Program-made: the position numbers and the translations under genes
Shown: in pieces, positions 34,373-42,492 of the stretch
How the letters are laid out: each line of letters starts with the position of its first letter
Numbering within the stretch: position 1 is the first letter of the stretch
Origin: Paenibacillus sp. Root52
Lineage (GTDB): Bacteria > Bacillota > Bacilli > Paenibacillales > Paenibacillaceae
Assembly (NCBI RefSeq): GCF_001426865.1
Contig: NZ_LMFO01000001.1
Span: 1 to 64,000 of the forward strand
Direction: 5' to 3'
DNA: 64,000 bases
The notes under the pieces: generated by a model
Told to the model about the DNA's origin: nothing
Seen by the model: the letters and a program-made list of their open reading frames with translations, nothing else
The model's database searches: none

Positions 34373-35029
34373 ATGACAATGGATACAAATACAGAAACGA
34401 TCGTGAAACAGGTTTATGAACCGGAAATGAGAAGAATGGTCTGTAAACTGATCTCCTATCTGCTGCAATACCCTGATACCGAGTGGAGAGAGGGACTACC
34501 TGGGGTGCAAGAAGCCGTTCTTTCGATCTCTGAGGAAGAAGTGAAGCGGATCGTGTTAACCTTCACGAGAGATGCACAGGCTGTAGATGCCATTAGGTGG
34601 CAGGATTCTTATGTACGTGCGTTTGATTTTGATAAAAAATCAAATCTTTATCTCACCTATGCTTTGCATGGTGATGAGCGAGATCGCGGACCGGCACTGA
34701 TTGATTTGAAGCGTAGATATGAAGCGGCTGGTTTCTATATGGAAGCCAGCGAGCTGCCGGATTATTTGCCAATGGTGCTTGAATTCATTGCCGAGGCTCC
34801 AGAGAAAGATGCAATCGGAGTTCTGGATACCTGCCATAAAGCGCTGGTCACGATGACCGAAAGTATCGCAGGACAAAACAGTCCTTACGGACCGCTCCTT
34901 ACGCTCATGTTACAGGTGATGCCCGAGCCGTCTGTTTCGGACGTACCTGAACCAAGCAAAGAAGAACAGAAACAACCGCTGGGCGGTCTGAACGAGATCG
35001 TTGAGCTGATGAGGAGGGGCAATCGGTGA
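34373..35029 (+). CDS. narJ: Nitrate reductase assembly chaperone NarJ
   Basis: A 218-residue TorD/NarJ-family chaperone that holds apo-NarG until molybdenum cofactor is inserted. KLISYLLQYPDTEWREGLP and the YVRAFDFDKKSNLYLTY segment are typical. The ATG is chosen because GAGGAG lies 9 nt upstream. It overlaps narI by 4 nt (GTGA), which couples chaperone and membrane subunit translation. Confidence 0.95.
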   Translation: MTMDTNTETIVKQVYEPEMRRMVCKLISYLLQYPDTEWREGLPGVQEAVLSISEEEVKRIVLTFTRDAQAVDAIRWQDSYVRAFDFDKKSNLYLTYALHGDERDRGPALIDLKRRYEAAGFYMEASELPDYLPMVLEFIAEAPEKDAIGVLDTCHKALVTMTESIAGQNSPYGPLLTLMLQVMPEPSVSDVPEPSKEEQKQPLGGLNEIVELMRRGNR

Positions 35030-35751
35030 GTACACTGGAATTAATGTTATGGGGTGCTCTCCCGTACATGGTCATTGTGTTTTGTATCACGGCGACCATC
35101 TGGAGATATGTAACCAATCCGTTTAGCTGGACATCCAAATCTAGTGAGATGCTGGAGAAACGTATGCTACGATGGGGAAGTTTACTCTTCCACATCGGCA
35201 TTTTTGCCGTCATCTGTGGACATATTGCGGGACTGCTTGTACCGATTGAATTTTATCATTGGATCGGTCTAAGTGACGAAGCGTACCATATGGGCGCTGT
35301 GTTCGGCGGATTACCGGCTGGTATTATCGCATTTACCGGTTTGGTTATTCTGTTGGTACGCCGATACACGGCTCGCAGAGTGCGGGCAACAAGCAGCGTC
35401 GGGGATTGGGTGGCACTGGCTATGTTAATCATTGTCATTGTAACTGGGATTCTGGCAACATCGGCTAATGCGGTTAATCATAGTGGATTTGATTATCGTA
35501 CAACAATTAATCCATGGATTCGTGGTCTGCTCGTATTTCAGCCTGATCCAACTCTGATGCAGACGGTGCCAATGAACTTTAAGGTTCATATCTTGCTCAC
35601 ATTTGTACTGTACAGTGTATTTCCATTCACACGTCTGGTGCACATGCTGAGCATGCCACTCGGATATCTGAGACGTAGCTATGTGCTGTATCGCAGAAGA
35701 GACGGAGCCGTGTATCCGAATCAGGAACAACAAAAGGAAAGGGCGATGTAA
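35026..35751 (+). CDS. narI: Nitrate reductase gamma subunit NarI
   Basis: A 241-residue membrane cytochrome b subunit with five hydrophobic helices. Histidines suited to ligating two b hemes are seen in SLLFHIGIFAVICGHIAGLL and NFKVHILLTF...FTRLVHMLS. It oxidises menaquinol and passes electrons to NarH. It starts with GTG overlapping the narJ stop and ends immediately before the narK ATG. Confidence 0.96.
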   Translation: MSTLELMLWGALPYMVIVFCITATIWRYVTNPFSWTSKSSEMLEKRMLRWGSLLFHIGIFAVICGHIAGLLVPIEFYHWIGLSDEAYHMGAVFGGLPAGIIAFTGLVILLVRRYTARRVRATSSVGDWVALAMLIIVIVTGILATSANAVNHSGFDYRTTINPWIRGLLVFQPDPTLMQTVPMNFKVHILLTFVLYSVFPFTRLVHMLSMPLGYLRRSYVLYRRRDGAVYPNQEQQKERAM

Positions 35752-37263
35752 ATGCAGCAAAAAGGAAAAATTCAACTGCCCTTGCAAACGACAAGTCTTG
35801 TTCTGGGCTTTATGGTATGGGTAATCTTGTCATCCCTCATGCCGTTTATCAAAGAGGATATCGCGCTTACTTCTTCCCAGCTTGCTTGGGCGACAGCTAT
35901 TCCTGTCTTGATCGGATCGATTGCTCGTATTCCAATTGGTTATTGGACGAACCGGTACGGGGCACGTAACATTTTCATGATCAGCTTTGTGTTATTACTT
36001 GCTCCGGTATGGTGGGTTAGTCGTGCAACATCATTCAGTGATCTGGTTATTGGTGGCTTCTTCCTCGGGATTGGTGGGGCCGTGTTCTCTGTCGGAGTAA
36101 CCTCGCTACCAAAGTATTATCCGAAAGAACGTCATGGTTTTGTTAATGGGATCTACGGTATTGGTAACCTCGGAACGGCGTTGTCTGCATTCGGGGCACC
36201 GTTAATCGCAGATCGTGTGGGATGGTCTACGACGGTATTGTTATACAGTATTTTGTTACTCGGGATGGCGGCACTGAATTTTGTTCTTGGGGACAAAAAG
36301 GAAACACGTGTTAATGTTCCCCTGATGCAGCAGCTAAAGGCGGTATCGCGAAACAATAAACTGTGGCTGCTATGTTTGTTCTATTTTCTAACGTTTGGTT
36401 CATTTGTTGCATTTACAGTATATCTGCCTAACTTCCTCGTTACCAACTTCCAGATGGATAAGGTTGATGCGGGACTTCGCACAGCTGGGTTCATCTTGGT
36501 GGCAACGATTATGCGTCCGGTTGGCGGATGGCTAGGTGACAAGTTTAACCCATTCAAAATATTGATGTTTGTTTTCGGCGGATTGACCGTTGCCGCGATT
36601 GTATTATCGTTCGCGCCATCCTTCTATATCTATACGATTGGCTGTCTGACTGTCGCGCTCTGCGCGGGAACAGGTAACGGTACAATTTTCAAATTAGTGC
36701 CGATGTATTTCGTCAAACAAGCAGGTATCGCTAACGGGATGATCTCAGCAATGGGTGGTTTGGGCGGTTTCTTCCCTCCATTGATGCTGACGTTGCTGTA
36801 CAGTATGACGGGTCATTACGCGATTGGATTTATGGCGCTGTCCCAGATTGCTCTGGTAAGTCTCGTGCTGGTTATCTGGATGTTCTATCAAGAGAAGCTT
36901 CAACTGTCTGCTAGCATTTTGGAGAATACCATTGAAGCGATTCTGGTGACGGATACGAACAGTGTTATTCGTTCTGTGAACCCAGCCTTTACGGCGGTTA
37001 CAGGCTACACAGCTGAAGAAGCAGTAGGACAGAAGCCAAGCATGTTGAAGTCTGGCAAGCAGGATAAGAGGTTCTATGATCAGTTGTGGCAGGAACTGCG
37101 TGAAAAAGGATATTGGCAGGGTGAGATCTGGAATCGGAAGAAAAACGGTGAGGTCTATAAGGAATGGCTCAGTATTACAGCGATTCGTAATGAAGCTGGA
37201 GAAGTCAAATATTACGCGGGTATGTTCAGTGATATGAGTAAACCTGATCTAACGATTGCCTAA
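35752..37263 (+). CDS. narK: Nitrate/nitrite transporter NarK with a C-terminal PAS domain
   Basis: A 503-residue protein. Residues 1-385 form a 12-helix MFS nitrate/nitrite porter with GYWTNRYGARN near residue 63 and the glycine-rich nitrate signature GLGGFFPPLMLTLLYS. Residues about 390-497 form a PAS domain: ILENTIEAILVTDTNSVI, then NPAFTAVTGYTAEEAVGQ and a PAC-like YYAGMFSDMS. Canonical NarK is about 390-460 residues with no PAS. There is no output domain after the PAS. It starts directly after the narI stop, as the last gene of the operon. Confidence 0.94.
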   Translation: MQQKGKIQLPLQTTSLVLGFMVWVILSSLMPFIKEDIALTSSQLAWATAIPVLIGSIARIPIGYWTNRYGARNIFMISFVLLLAPVWWVSRATSFSDLVIGGFFLGIGGAVFSVGVTSLPKYYPKERHGFVNGIYGIGNLGTALSAFGAPLIADRVGWSTTVLLYSILLLGMAALNFVLGDKKETRVNVPLMQQLKAVSRNNKLWLLCLFYFLTFGSFVAFTVYLPNFLVTNFQMDKVDAGLRTAGFILVATIMRPVGGWLGDKFNPFKILMFVFGGLTVAAIVLSFAPSFYIYTIGCLTVALCAGTGNGTIFKLVPMYFVKQAGIANGMISAMGGLGGFFPPLMLTLLYSMTGHYAIGFMALSQIALVSLVLVIWMFYQEKLQLSASILENTIEAILVTDTNSVIRSVNPAFTAVTGYTAEEAVGQKPSMLKSGKQDKRFYDQLWQELREKGYWQGEIWNRKKNGEVYKEWLSITAIRNEAGEVKYYAGMFSDMSKPDLTIA

Positions 37264-37316
37264 GCAATTCATGTAAAAGAGACAGAGTTATTGAAAAAAG
37301 TGATCCAACATACAGC

Positions 37317-37358
37317 AAGAGACCTTAACTTGATTTACAGTAGTTAAGGTCTCTTTTT
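37317..37358 (+). terminator. Terminator of the nar operon
   Basis: A perfect 14-bp stem (AAGAGACCTTAACT pairing with its complement) with an 11-nt loop is followed by TTTTT. It closes the moaA-narGHJI-narK transcript. Confidence 0.92.
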
Positions 37359-37507
37359 GCACAAGAGACAGCTTTAATACACAGAGAATACGATTAACTT
37401 TCCTGATGAATGTGGCTAAACGCTGAGCTGTGATTGTGCATAACAGAAAGAAGAAGTAAGAAACAGCAAAAAGAAGCAAGATGCAGGAAGCCATCTTGCC
37501 GTTATGC

Positions 37508-38209
37508 TTAAGCGTCTCGCTGTTCTTTTAAGGCTTGCAGATTGTGAATGATGATGCGGCTGCGATCAACCTCAAGTAACTCATCTTTTGCGAGCTGGTT
37601 CAGCAGTCGATTGGCTGTCTCCCTTGTTGTTCCGATCGAATTAGCAAACTCCTGGTGTGTCATGGGCAGATTGATGACAATCTTATCCGCTTGCTGCTGA
37701 CCATGCTGCTCCGCAAGCATGAGAAGGAAGGAGAGCACACGATTACGCACATCCTGACCGGAAAGCACTTGTAATTTATCTTGTAATTCTCGTATTTTAT
37801 CGCCGAGTACACGCATGATTTTGATGGCGATCGAAGGTGTGCTTAGCATGAGCCGTTCAAAGTGTCTAACGGGTATCGCCAGCAGGCTTGACGGCGTGAT
37901 CGCAACTGCAGTAGCGGGATAAGGATGCGCGTTGAAGAATCCGGTATGAGGAAACATATCCCCTGTTTTTAGAAAGGATACGATCTGTTCATGTCCGTTC
38001 TCATCCGTTTTGTAAGCTTTGACAATACCGGTACGAATGAAGAACACGGCTTCTTTTTCACTGCCTTCACTAAAGATCACTGTCTTTTTGTTGATGCTTC
38101 GGGATATAGCAATTTCTTCAACCTGTTTTAACTCTTCGGGGCTCAGATCCTGAAAAATAGGGAATTGCTGCAGAAATTCTGCTGCGTTCTCTTTATTTAT
38201 CCTGGTCAT
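37508..38209 (-). CDS. Crp/Fnr family regulator, Crp-type recognition helix, no cysteines
   Basis: A 233-residue regulator: cNMP-binding-like beta barrel about residues 20-125, dimer helix, then helix-turn-helix MTHQEFANSIGTTRETANRLLNQL. The recognition helix RETANR (Arg196, Glu197, Arg201) has the Arg-Glu-x-x-x-Arg contact set of E. coli Crp, which reads TGTGA half sites. The protein has no cysteine, so it cannot hold an Fe-S cluster, unlike E. coli or B. subtilis Fnr. It lies between narK and ywiC, the position of fnr in B. subtilis, and probably acts on the TGTGA-N6-TCACA boxes nearby. Confidence 0.9.
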   Translation of the reverse strand: MTRINKENAAEFLQQFPIFQDLSPEELKQVEEIAISRSINKKTVIFSEGSEKEAVFFIRTGIVKAYKTDENGHEQIVSFLKTGDMFPHTGFFNAHPYPATAVAITPSSLLAIPVRHFERLMLSTPSIAIKIMRVLGDKIRELQDKLQVLSGQDVRNRVLSFLLMLAEQHGQQQADKIVINLPMTHQEFANSIGTTRETANRLLNQLAKDELLEVDRSRIIIHNLQALKEQRDA

Positions 38210-38263
38210 ACAAGTTCATCCTTTCTGTGAAGCTTTTTGTATTGATAAACCTGATAGGAGGTT

Positions 38264-39013
38264 GTGATTGAATTGAAAAGCAATGGAAGTAGAAACGCTA
38301 AACCAATCGTAATTCCCCATGAACATGGTGGGTGGGCGATGGTCAGCGTACCTTTTCTCGTTGGTGTGGCAGCAAGCAGTCCCCAGTGGCTACATCTGCC
38401 GCTGTTCTTTGCCTGGCTTGGCTTGTATCTGACCGCTTATCCTTTGCTGCAATCGCTCAAAAGAAACGCGAATCGGCAGCGCTTATATAAATGGGCAGCC
38501 ATATACGCCACGATAGCCTTAGTCTGTCTCATTCCAGCCGTCATTGGTCAATCATCGCTGTTATGGTTTGGCCCCATGTTGGTGGGACTGCTCTTGGTTA
38601 ACATCTGGCATGTGAGACATAAGGCCGAAAGGTCATTGACCAATGATCTTTGTGCAATGCTGGTCTTCTCTCTAGGCGGAGCGGCAGCTTATCTGATTGG
38701 CAGCGGTGAATGGGACTACGGCATGGCCATCGTTGTGTTGTTTTCCTTTTTACATTTTACAGGAAGTACGTTCTTTGTGAAATCCGTCTTTCGGGAACGC
38801 AGCAATCCGCGCTGGATCAGGCTGTCACGTCTTGTCCATGTTGTACTGCTGTTCATTCCGGCTGCAGTTGGGTATCCATGGATGGGGCTGGCCTATGTCT
38901 ATTCCGCTGTGCGAGCATTTCGATATGCAGGTAAAACAATGCGTCCCATGAAGGTGGGGATCATCGAAATTATTGGAGCGGTACAGTTCCTGCTCTGGTT
39001 CATCCTGCTGTGA
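38264..39013 (+). CDS. ywiC: YwiC-like membrane protein
   Basis: A 249-residue membrane protein with about eight hydrophobic segments, starting with the family motif VIPHEHGGWAMVSVPFLVG. It is homologous to YwiC of B. subtilis, which also lies next to fnr and the nar genes. The function is unknown. The start is uncertain: GTG at 38264 is only 2 nt from AGGAGG, and TTG at 38273 is 11 nt away. It is divergent from the Crp-type regulator. Confidence 0.86.
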   Translation: MIELKSNGSRNAKPIVIPHEHGGWAMVSVPFLVGVAASSPQWLHLPLFFAWLGLYLTAYPLLQSLKRNANRQRLYKWAAIYATIALVCLIPAVIGQSSLLWFGPMLVGLLLVNIWHVRHKAERSLTNDLCAMLVFSLGGAAAYLIGSGEWDYGMAIVVLFSFLHFTGSTFFVKSVFRERSNPRWIRLSRLVHVVLLFIPAAVGYPWMGLAYVYSAVRAFRYAGKTMRPMKVGIIEIIGAVQFLLWFILL

Positions 39014-39053
39014 ATCACATCATTTTATCATAACGTGATTTAAGTGCACATCA

Positions 39054-39069
39054 GGTGATATAGGTCACA
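39054..39069 (+). promoter_or_regulatory. Probable Crp/Fnr box upstream of the ZIP gene
   Basis: GGTGA-TATAGG-TCACA matches TGTGA-N6-TCACA except at the first base. A weak TATTTA lies at 39085-39090, putting the box at about -35.5 rather than -41.5. So the site is likely, but the promoter call is weaker than for its neighbours. Confidence 0.55.
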
Positions 39070-39186
39070 CCGTCATTGGATTGTTATTTAAAAATGAAGT
39101 CCACACGTTCCGTAGTTTGTTTTTGATCTGGCAGCCAGGGTTAATGGGAGATAAAACAATCTGGAACAAGAGAGGGGCGAGCTCGG

Positions 39187-39912
39187 ATGTGGACTGCATT
39201 GATGTGGGGCGGCATCTCCGCCTCAGCGGTTGTGATTGGTGCACTTGCAGCATTATTTATGAAAATCCCGAAAAGGGTCATCGGCTGGATTATGGCCTTC
39301 GGGACGGGCACGCTTATTGGTGCTGCTACGTTTGAGCTTCTTGGAGACGCATTGAACGATGGAGGTATACTGCCAACGGCGCTCGGTTTTACCGCAGGAG
39401 CCGTGGTATATACACTGTTTGATTTGCTTATCTCGGCCAAGGGTGGGTCAGATCGGAAACGTTCCAGCAAGAAAGGTTCAAGTCAGCAAAGCGGACTCGG
39501 GATTTTTGCTGGTACGGTGATGGATGCGATTCCCGAATCGATCATGCTGGGTGCCAGTTTGCTGGCAGGTAACGGTGTCAGTGTGGTGCTGGTGGTATCT
39601 ATTTTTGTCAGCAATATTCCTGAAGGATTATCCAGTACGGCGGGGCTGAAGAACAGCGAGTATAGCAAAGGGAAAATTCTATTGATGTGGCTTGGTGTAT
39701 TGCTAATCTCTGCACTTGCCGCTATGGGCGGGTATCTGTTTCTGGAACAGCTTCCGAAGGAGATGGGGGCAGCGATCGGTGCTTTTGCTGGAGGAGGCAT
39801 TATAGCCATGCTCTGCTCAACGATGATGCCTGAGGCTTTTGAAGAAGGAGGCCCTATTGTAGGGTTGATCGCATCGATGGGATTGCTTGTGTCCTTGCTG
39901 TTGGGTATATAA
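39187..39912 (+). CDS. ZIP family metal transporter
   Basis: A 241-residue divalent-metal permease with about eight helices. The metal-binding helix motifs are VMDAIPESIMLG near residue 115 and VSNIPEGLSS near residue 138. A short variable loop (GGSDRKRSSKKGSSQ) lies between helices 3 and 4, without the usual His cluster. ZIP proteins import Zn, Fe or Mn. Location in the anaerobic cluster and a nearby Crp/Fnr-type box suggest supply of iron or another metal during anaerobiosis (inference). Confidence 0.88.
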   Translation: MWTALMWGGISASAVVIGALAALFMKIPKRVIGWIMAFGTGTLIGAATFELLGDALNDGGILPTALGFTAGAVVYTLFDLLISAKGGSDRKRSSKKGSSQQSGLGIFAGTVMDAIPESIMLGASLLAGNGVSVVLVVSIFVSNIPEGLSSTAGLKNSEYSKGKILLMWLGVLLISALAAMGGYLFLEQLPKEMGAAIGAFAGGGIIAMLCSTMMPEAFEEGGPIVGLIASMGLLVSLLLGI

Positions 39913-39960
39913 CTCTGTAAATGCTCAGTTTCCGTCAAACTCTAATACGTTAAATCAAGT

Positions 39961-40012
39961 AAAAAAAAGAGTATCCTCTCAGAATCATTCTGAGTTTTGG
40001 ATACTCTTTTTG
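39961..40012. terminator. Bidirectional terminator between ZIP and YlbF-like genes
   Basis: A long stem (AAAAGAGTATCC pairing with GGATACTCTTTT, inner CTCAGAA/TTCTGAG) is flanked by A and T runs, between convergent genes. Confidence 0.92.
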
Positions 40013-40043
40013 CAGGTTAATTCAGATCGAATCTAACGGGAAA

Positions 40044-40472
40044 TTAGTGACCAGAGCAGCTTCCGCCGCAGCCACAAGCTTCTTTGCCGAGTTCTTTCGA
40101 TTCAGGCAAGCGGTTCAATTCAACAGACTTTGTAAAATAGTTGCTGATCTGCTGATGCAATTGACTGAACTCACGTTGCGCATAGATAAATCGACGAATG
40201 AGAGGGTTATCGTACAGCGCACGCTCTTCCTCTTCATACACCTTAATCTCGGAATCCAACAATTCGATATTTTGCCGTTCTTTCTCTTCCAATGCTTGAT
40301 GTTTCTCCATAAAACGTTCATATTGGGTTGTCGCTTGTTCATCAGCGGCAAACTCATCAATCATGTCACGCATTTCTTTGTAGCCCTCGTCCTGCAATAG
40401 AAGTGAGCATAGCTCTTGCATTTTGTGCATGATAAGCTGTTTATCTAATTTTACAACAGTATTTGTACTCAT
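40044..40472 (-). CDS. YlbF/YmcA-family protein with Cys-rich tail
   Basis: A 142-residue, mostly helical protein of the YlbF/YmcA (Ric) family: LLLQDEGYKEMRDMIDEF, then a long acidic helix, and RRFIYAQREFSQLHQQISN. It ends with GKEACGCGGSCSGH, a three-Cys tail. In B. subtilis, Ric proteins form a complex that holds Fe-S clusters via tail cysteines and affects RNase Y. AGGAGG lies 8 nt upstream of the ATG chosen. Its promoter has a perfect Fnr box, so it is an anaerobic paralogue. Confidence 0.85.
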   Translation of the reverse strand: MSTNTVVKLDKQLIMHKMQELCSLLLQDEGYKEMRDMIDEFAADEQATTQYERFMEKHQALEEKERQNIELLDSEIKVYEEEERALYDNPLIRRFIYAQREFSQLHQQISNYFTKSVELNRLPESKELGKEACGCGGSCSGH

Positions 40473-40500
40473 GTGGTCAACCTCCTGATCTTTTCTTAAC

Positions 40501-40541
40501 TGTATAATGGAATGCAACTGCATACTGTGACGTTACTCACA
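40501..40541 (-). promoter_or_regulatory. Fnr-controlled promoter of the YlbF-like gene
   Basis: TGTGACGTTACTCACA (40526-40541) is a perfect TGTGA-N6-TCACA box. TATACA on the minus strand at 40501-40506 puts the box centre at about -40 from the predicted start (about 40493), the class II arrangement. Confidence 0.84.
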
Positions 40542-40588
40542 TTCCATGTGAAATAGATTACTTGTTTGAATCGCAAATCTTCTATTAT

Positions 40589-41287
40589 TCAGTGTAGTAA
40601 CTTCTCCTTGAGCTGTTCTAATTGAAGGATGAGAATGCAGTTTCCTGTAACCTGCAAGAGCCCTTGTGTCTGCATAACGGTAAGCTTCCGACTAAGCGTC
40701 TCAGGGGTAATCCCGAGTAGCAGAGCCATATCTTTTTTGAAGACAGGCAAACGAATCTCATGTTGTGCATGATTCCGACTATGAAAATACAACAGCAGCT
40801 TGGCGATCTTCTGTTCAGTTGTCAGCGCGCTAAGAGAAATGTTCCATTCATCTGTATCACGCAGCAGCTCAGAGACGGCAAGTAGAAAATGATAAGCAAG
40901 CTTTGGATCATGTTCGAGCAATTGATCAAAGTCATGTTTGTTCATCGAGCAGATGGAAGAGGGCTCTAGAACCTCCGCATTTGCAGGATGTGGTTTCTGG
41001 TGAAGAAGGGAATCTTGTCCGAAGAAATCTCCGGGAAAAAGGAAACGAACAATATGCTCTTTGCCATTCTCCGTATATTTAGATAGTTTCACACACCCCT
41101 GATGAACCACATATAGCGTATCTGAACGCTCACCTTCCTGGACGATATAATCCCCTTTGTTATATTGCCGAGAGTGAAGTAGAGAGAGCAGCAATTCGGA
41201 ATCCGTCGGGTCAAGATGTTGGAACAGGGATACTTTGGAGAAACAGGCATCCTGATCTTCGTGTGCACATATCATTTTGTGAAACAC
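40589..41287 (-). CDS. Crp/Fnr family regulator, Fnr-type recognition helix
   Basis: A 232-residue regulator with a sensory barrel and a C-terminal helix-turn-helix KKDMALLLGITPETLSRKL. The recognition helix PETLSR (Glu196, Ser199, Arg200) matches the Glu-x-x-Ser-Arg set of E. coli Fnr (VETISR), which reads TTGAT. It has four cysteines: 7 and 15 near the N-terminus, 65, and 113 in SSICSMN, the last aligning with the essential central Cys of E. coli Fnr. An oxygen-labile Fe-S cluster is possible. It likely controls the cupin gene's TTGAT-N4-ATCAA promoter. Confidence 0.9.
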   Translation of the reverse strand: MFHKMICAHEDQDACFSKVSLFQHLDPTDSELLLSLLHSRQYNKGDYIVQEGERSDTLYVVHQGCVKLSKYTENGKEHIVRFLFPGDFFGQDSLLHQKPHPANAEVLEPSSICSMNKHDFDQLLEHDPKLAYHFLLAVSELLRDTDEWNISLSALTTEQKIAKLLLYFHSRNHAQHEIRLPVFKKDMALLLGITPETLSRKLTVMQTQGLLQVTGNCILILQLEQLKEKLLH

Positions 41288-41323
41288 CTCGATTGGTTTA
41301 GAATGGGTTCGAAATGTCTTGCT

Positions 41324-42310
41324 TCAATGTGTCATCGCTGGTCCACCATGGTCTGTACCGTCCTTCGTCACACGGAGAACCCCAGATGCCCCTTTGGCAA
41401 CATGGTTGAATTGGTGCGTTACAATAGGATAATCGCCTTCTTCAGTTACGGTAAATTCGACGACAGCACCTCCGCTGGCGGGTAGCATAACGGTCTGTAT
41501 GCCATATTGAATATTGCGTGGATTGCCGTCTGTGTAGACACGATCCATCATGGTACCGACAATATGGAAGGATGAGACTTCGTTTGGCCCAACATTACTT
41601 ACATAGATTCGAACCGTATCACCAACTTGAGCTAGTAAAGGCTGTTCTTTTAGCCCATAGTCATTGCCATTAAATACAACATAATTAGGTTCTGCATTCA
41701 TAAAAGCATCATAGTCGTGTTCTTTGTACCACTCGCTCTGAACCAGGGTATATTCCCGATCTACGAGATGATCAGAAGGATATCCCGCCTTCGGTTCAAC
41801 AATAATCATGCCATACATGCCGTTCGCAATATGAGCGAGAACCGGTTGCGTTCCGCAGTGATACATGAATACACCAGGGGAGGATGTAGGATATGTGAAT
41901 GTTCCTGCCTCACCGGGCATTACATCAATAAATTTACTGCTCGGAGCAGCATGCACAGCATGAAAATCCATGGAATGTGGCATGCTGGCATCTTTATTTT
42001 TCAATGTGAAAATCAGTGTATCTCCTTCGGTTACTCGGAGGACAGGGCCAGGTACGGTTCCGTTGAATGTCCAAGCATTGTACATAACGCCTTTGGAAAT
42101 TTCGATATCGGTGACTTGAGCAGTCATCTCAATGTATACGTTCGTCCCTTCGCGTCTAATTATTGGATCTACAGGTTCTTGACTGATTCGAGTTGTCGTT
42201 TCTACAGCGTGATGATCAGGCTTGACGGAGTCTGAACTACAGTGGGCGAGGGTAGCTGTGAATATGACAAATACCAAAGACAATTTCATTACATGGAATA
42301 AAGAGAACAT
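41324..42310 (-). CDS. nirK: Copper-containing nitrite reductase NirK, lipoprotein form
   Basis: A 328-residue two-cupredoxin enzyme reducing nitrite to nitric oxide. The signal ends in TLAHCSS, a lipobox, so it is a membrane-anchored exported protein. Type 2 copper and catalytic residues are in HSMDFHAVH; type 1 copper ligands are in MYHCGTQPVLAHIANGMYGM. SFHIVGTMMDRVY and IVTHQFNHVAKGASG match the second-domain His motifs. It completes nitrate to NO together with Nar. No NO reductase gene is recognised nearby. A MITE-like element begins 19 bp upstream of the start codon. Confidence 0.92.
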   Translation of the reverse strand: MFSLFHVMKLSLVFVIFTATLAHCSSDSVKPDHHAVETTTRISQEPVDPIIRREGTNVYIEMTAQVTDIEISKGVMYNAWTFNGTVPGPVLRVTEGDTLIFTLKNKDASMPHSMDFHAVHAAPSSKFIDVMPGEAGTFTYPTSSPGVFMYHCGTQPVLAHIANGMYGMIIVEPKAGYPSDHLVDREYTLVQSEWYKEHDYDAFMNAEPNYVVFNGNDYGLKEQPLLAQVGDTVRIYVSNVGPNEVSSFHIVGTMMDRVYTDGNPRNIQYGIQTVMLPASGGAVVEFTVTEEGDYPIVTHQFNHVAKGASGVLRVTKDGTDHGGPAMTH

Positions 42311-42328
42311 GGGAACACGACCTTATCT

Positions 42329-42492
42329 TAGGACGTGTCTCAAAACGCTCTGAAGTGCATCTTTCACCACCTTTTCGCCCCCTGCCGCGTCAGTTTCCCT
42401 TAACGTGCCTCGGCACGCCTGCAGAAACCTTCCTTGCTTGGAACAAAAATTCGGCGAAATCTGCGTCCTTCGGATTGTTCAGACGCGTCCTA
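42329..42492. mobile_element. MITE-like element with TA target duplication
   Basis: The ends are near-perfect inverted repeats, TAGGACGTGTCT and AGACGCGTCCTA (11 of 12 matching), with TA at both outer edges as in Tc1/mariner or IS630-type insertions. The 164-bp interior is GC-richer than the flanks and has no open reading frame. It contains a small hairpin, CGTGC/GCACG. It is non-autonomous; no transposase is in the window. Confidence 0.62.

Noticed and set aside
39010..39021. TGTGA-A-TCACA palindrome at the end of ywiC
   Set aside because: The half-site spacing is 1 bp instead of 6, and it overlaps a stop codon; it is not a Crp/Fnr box.
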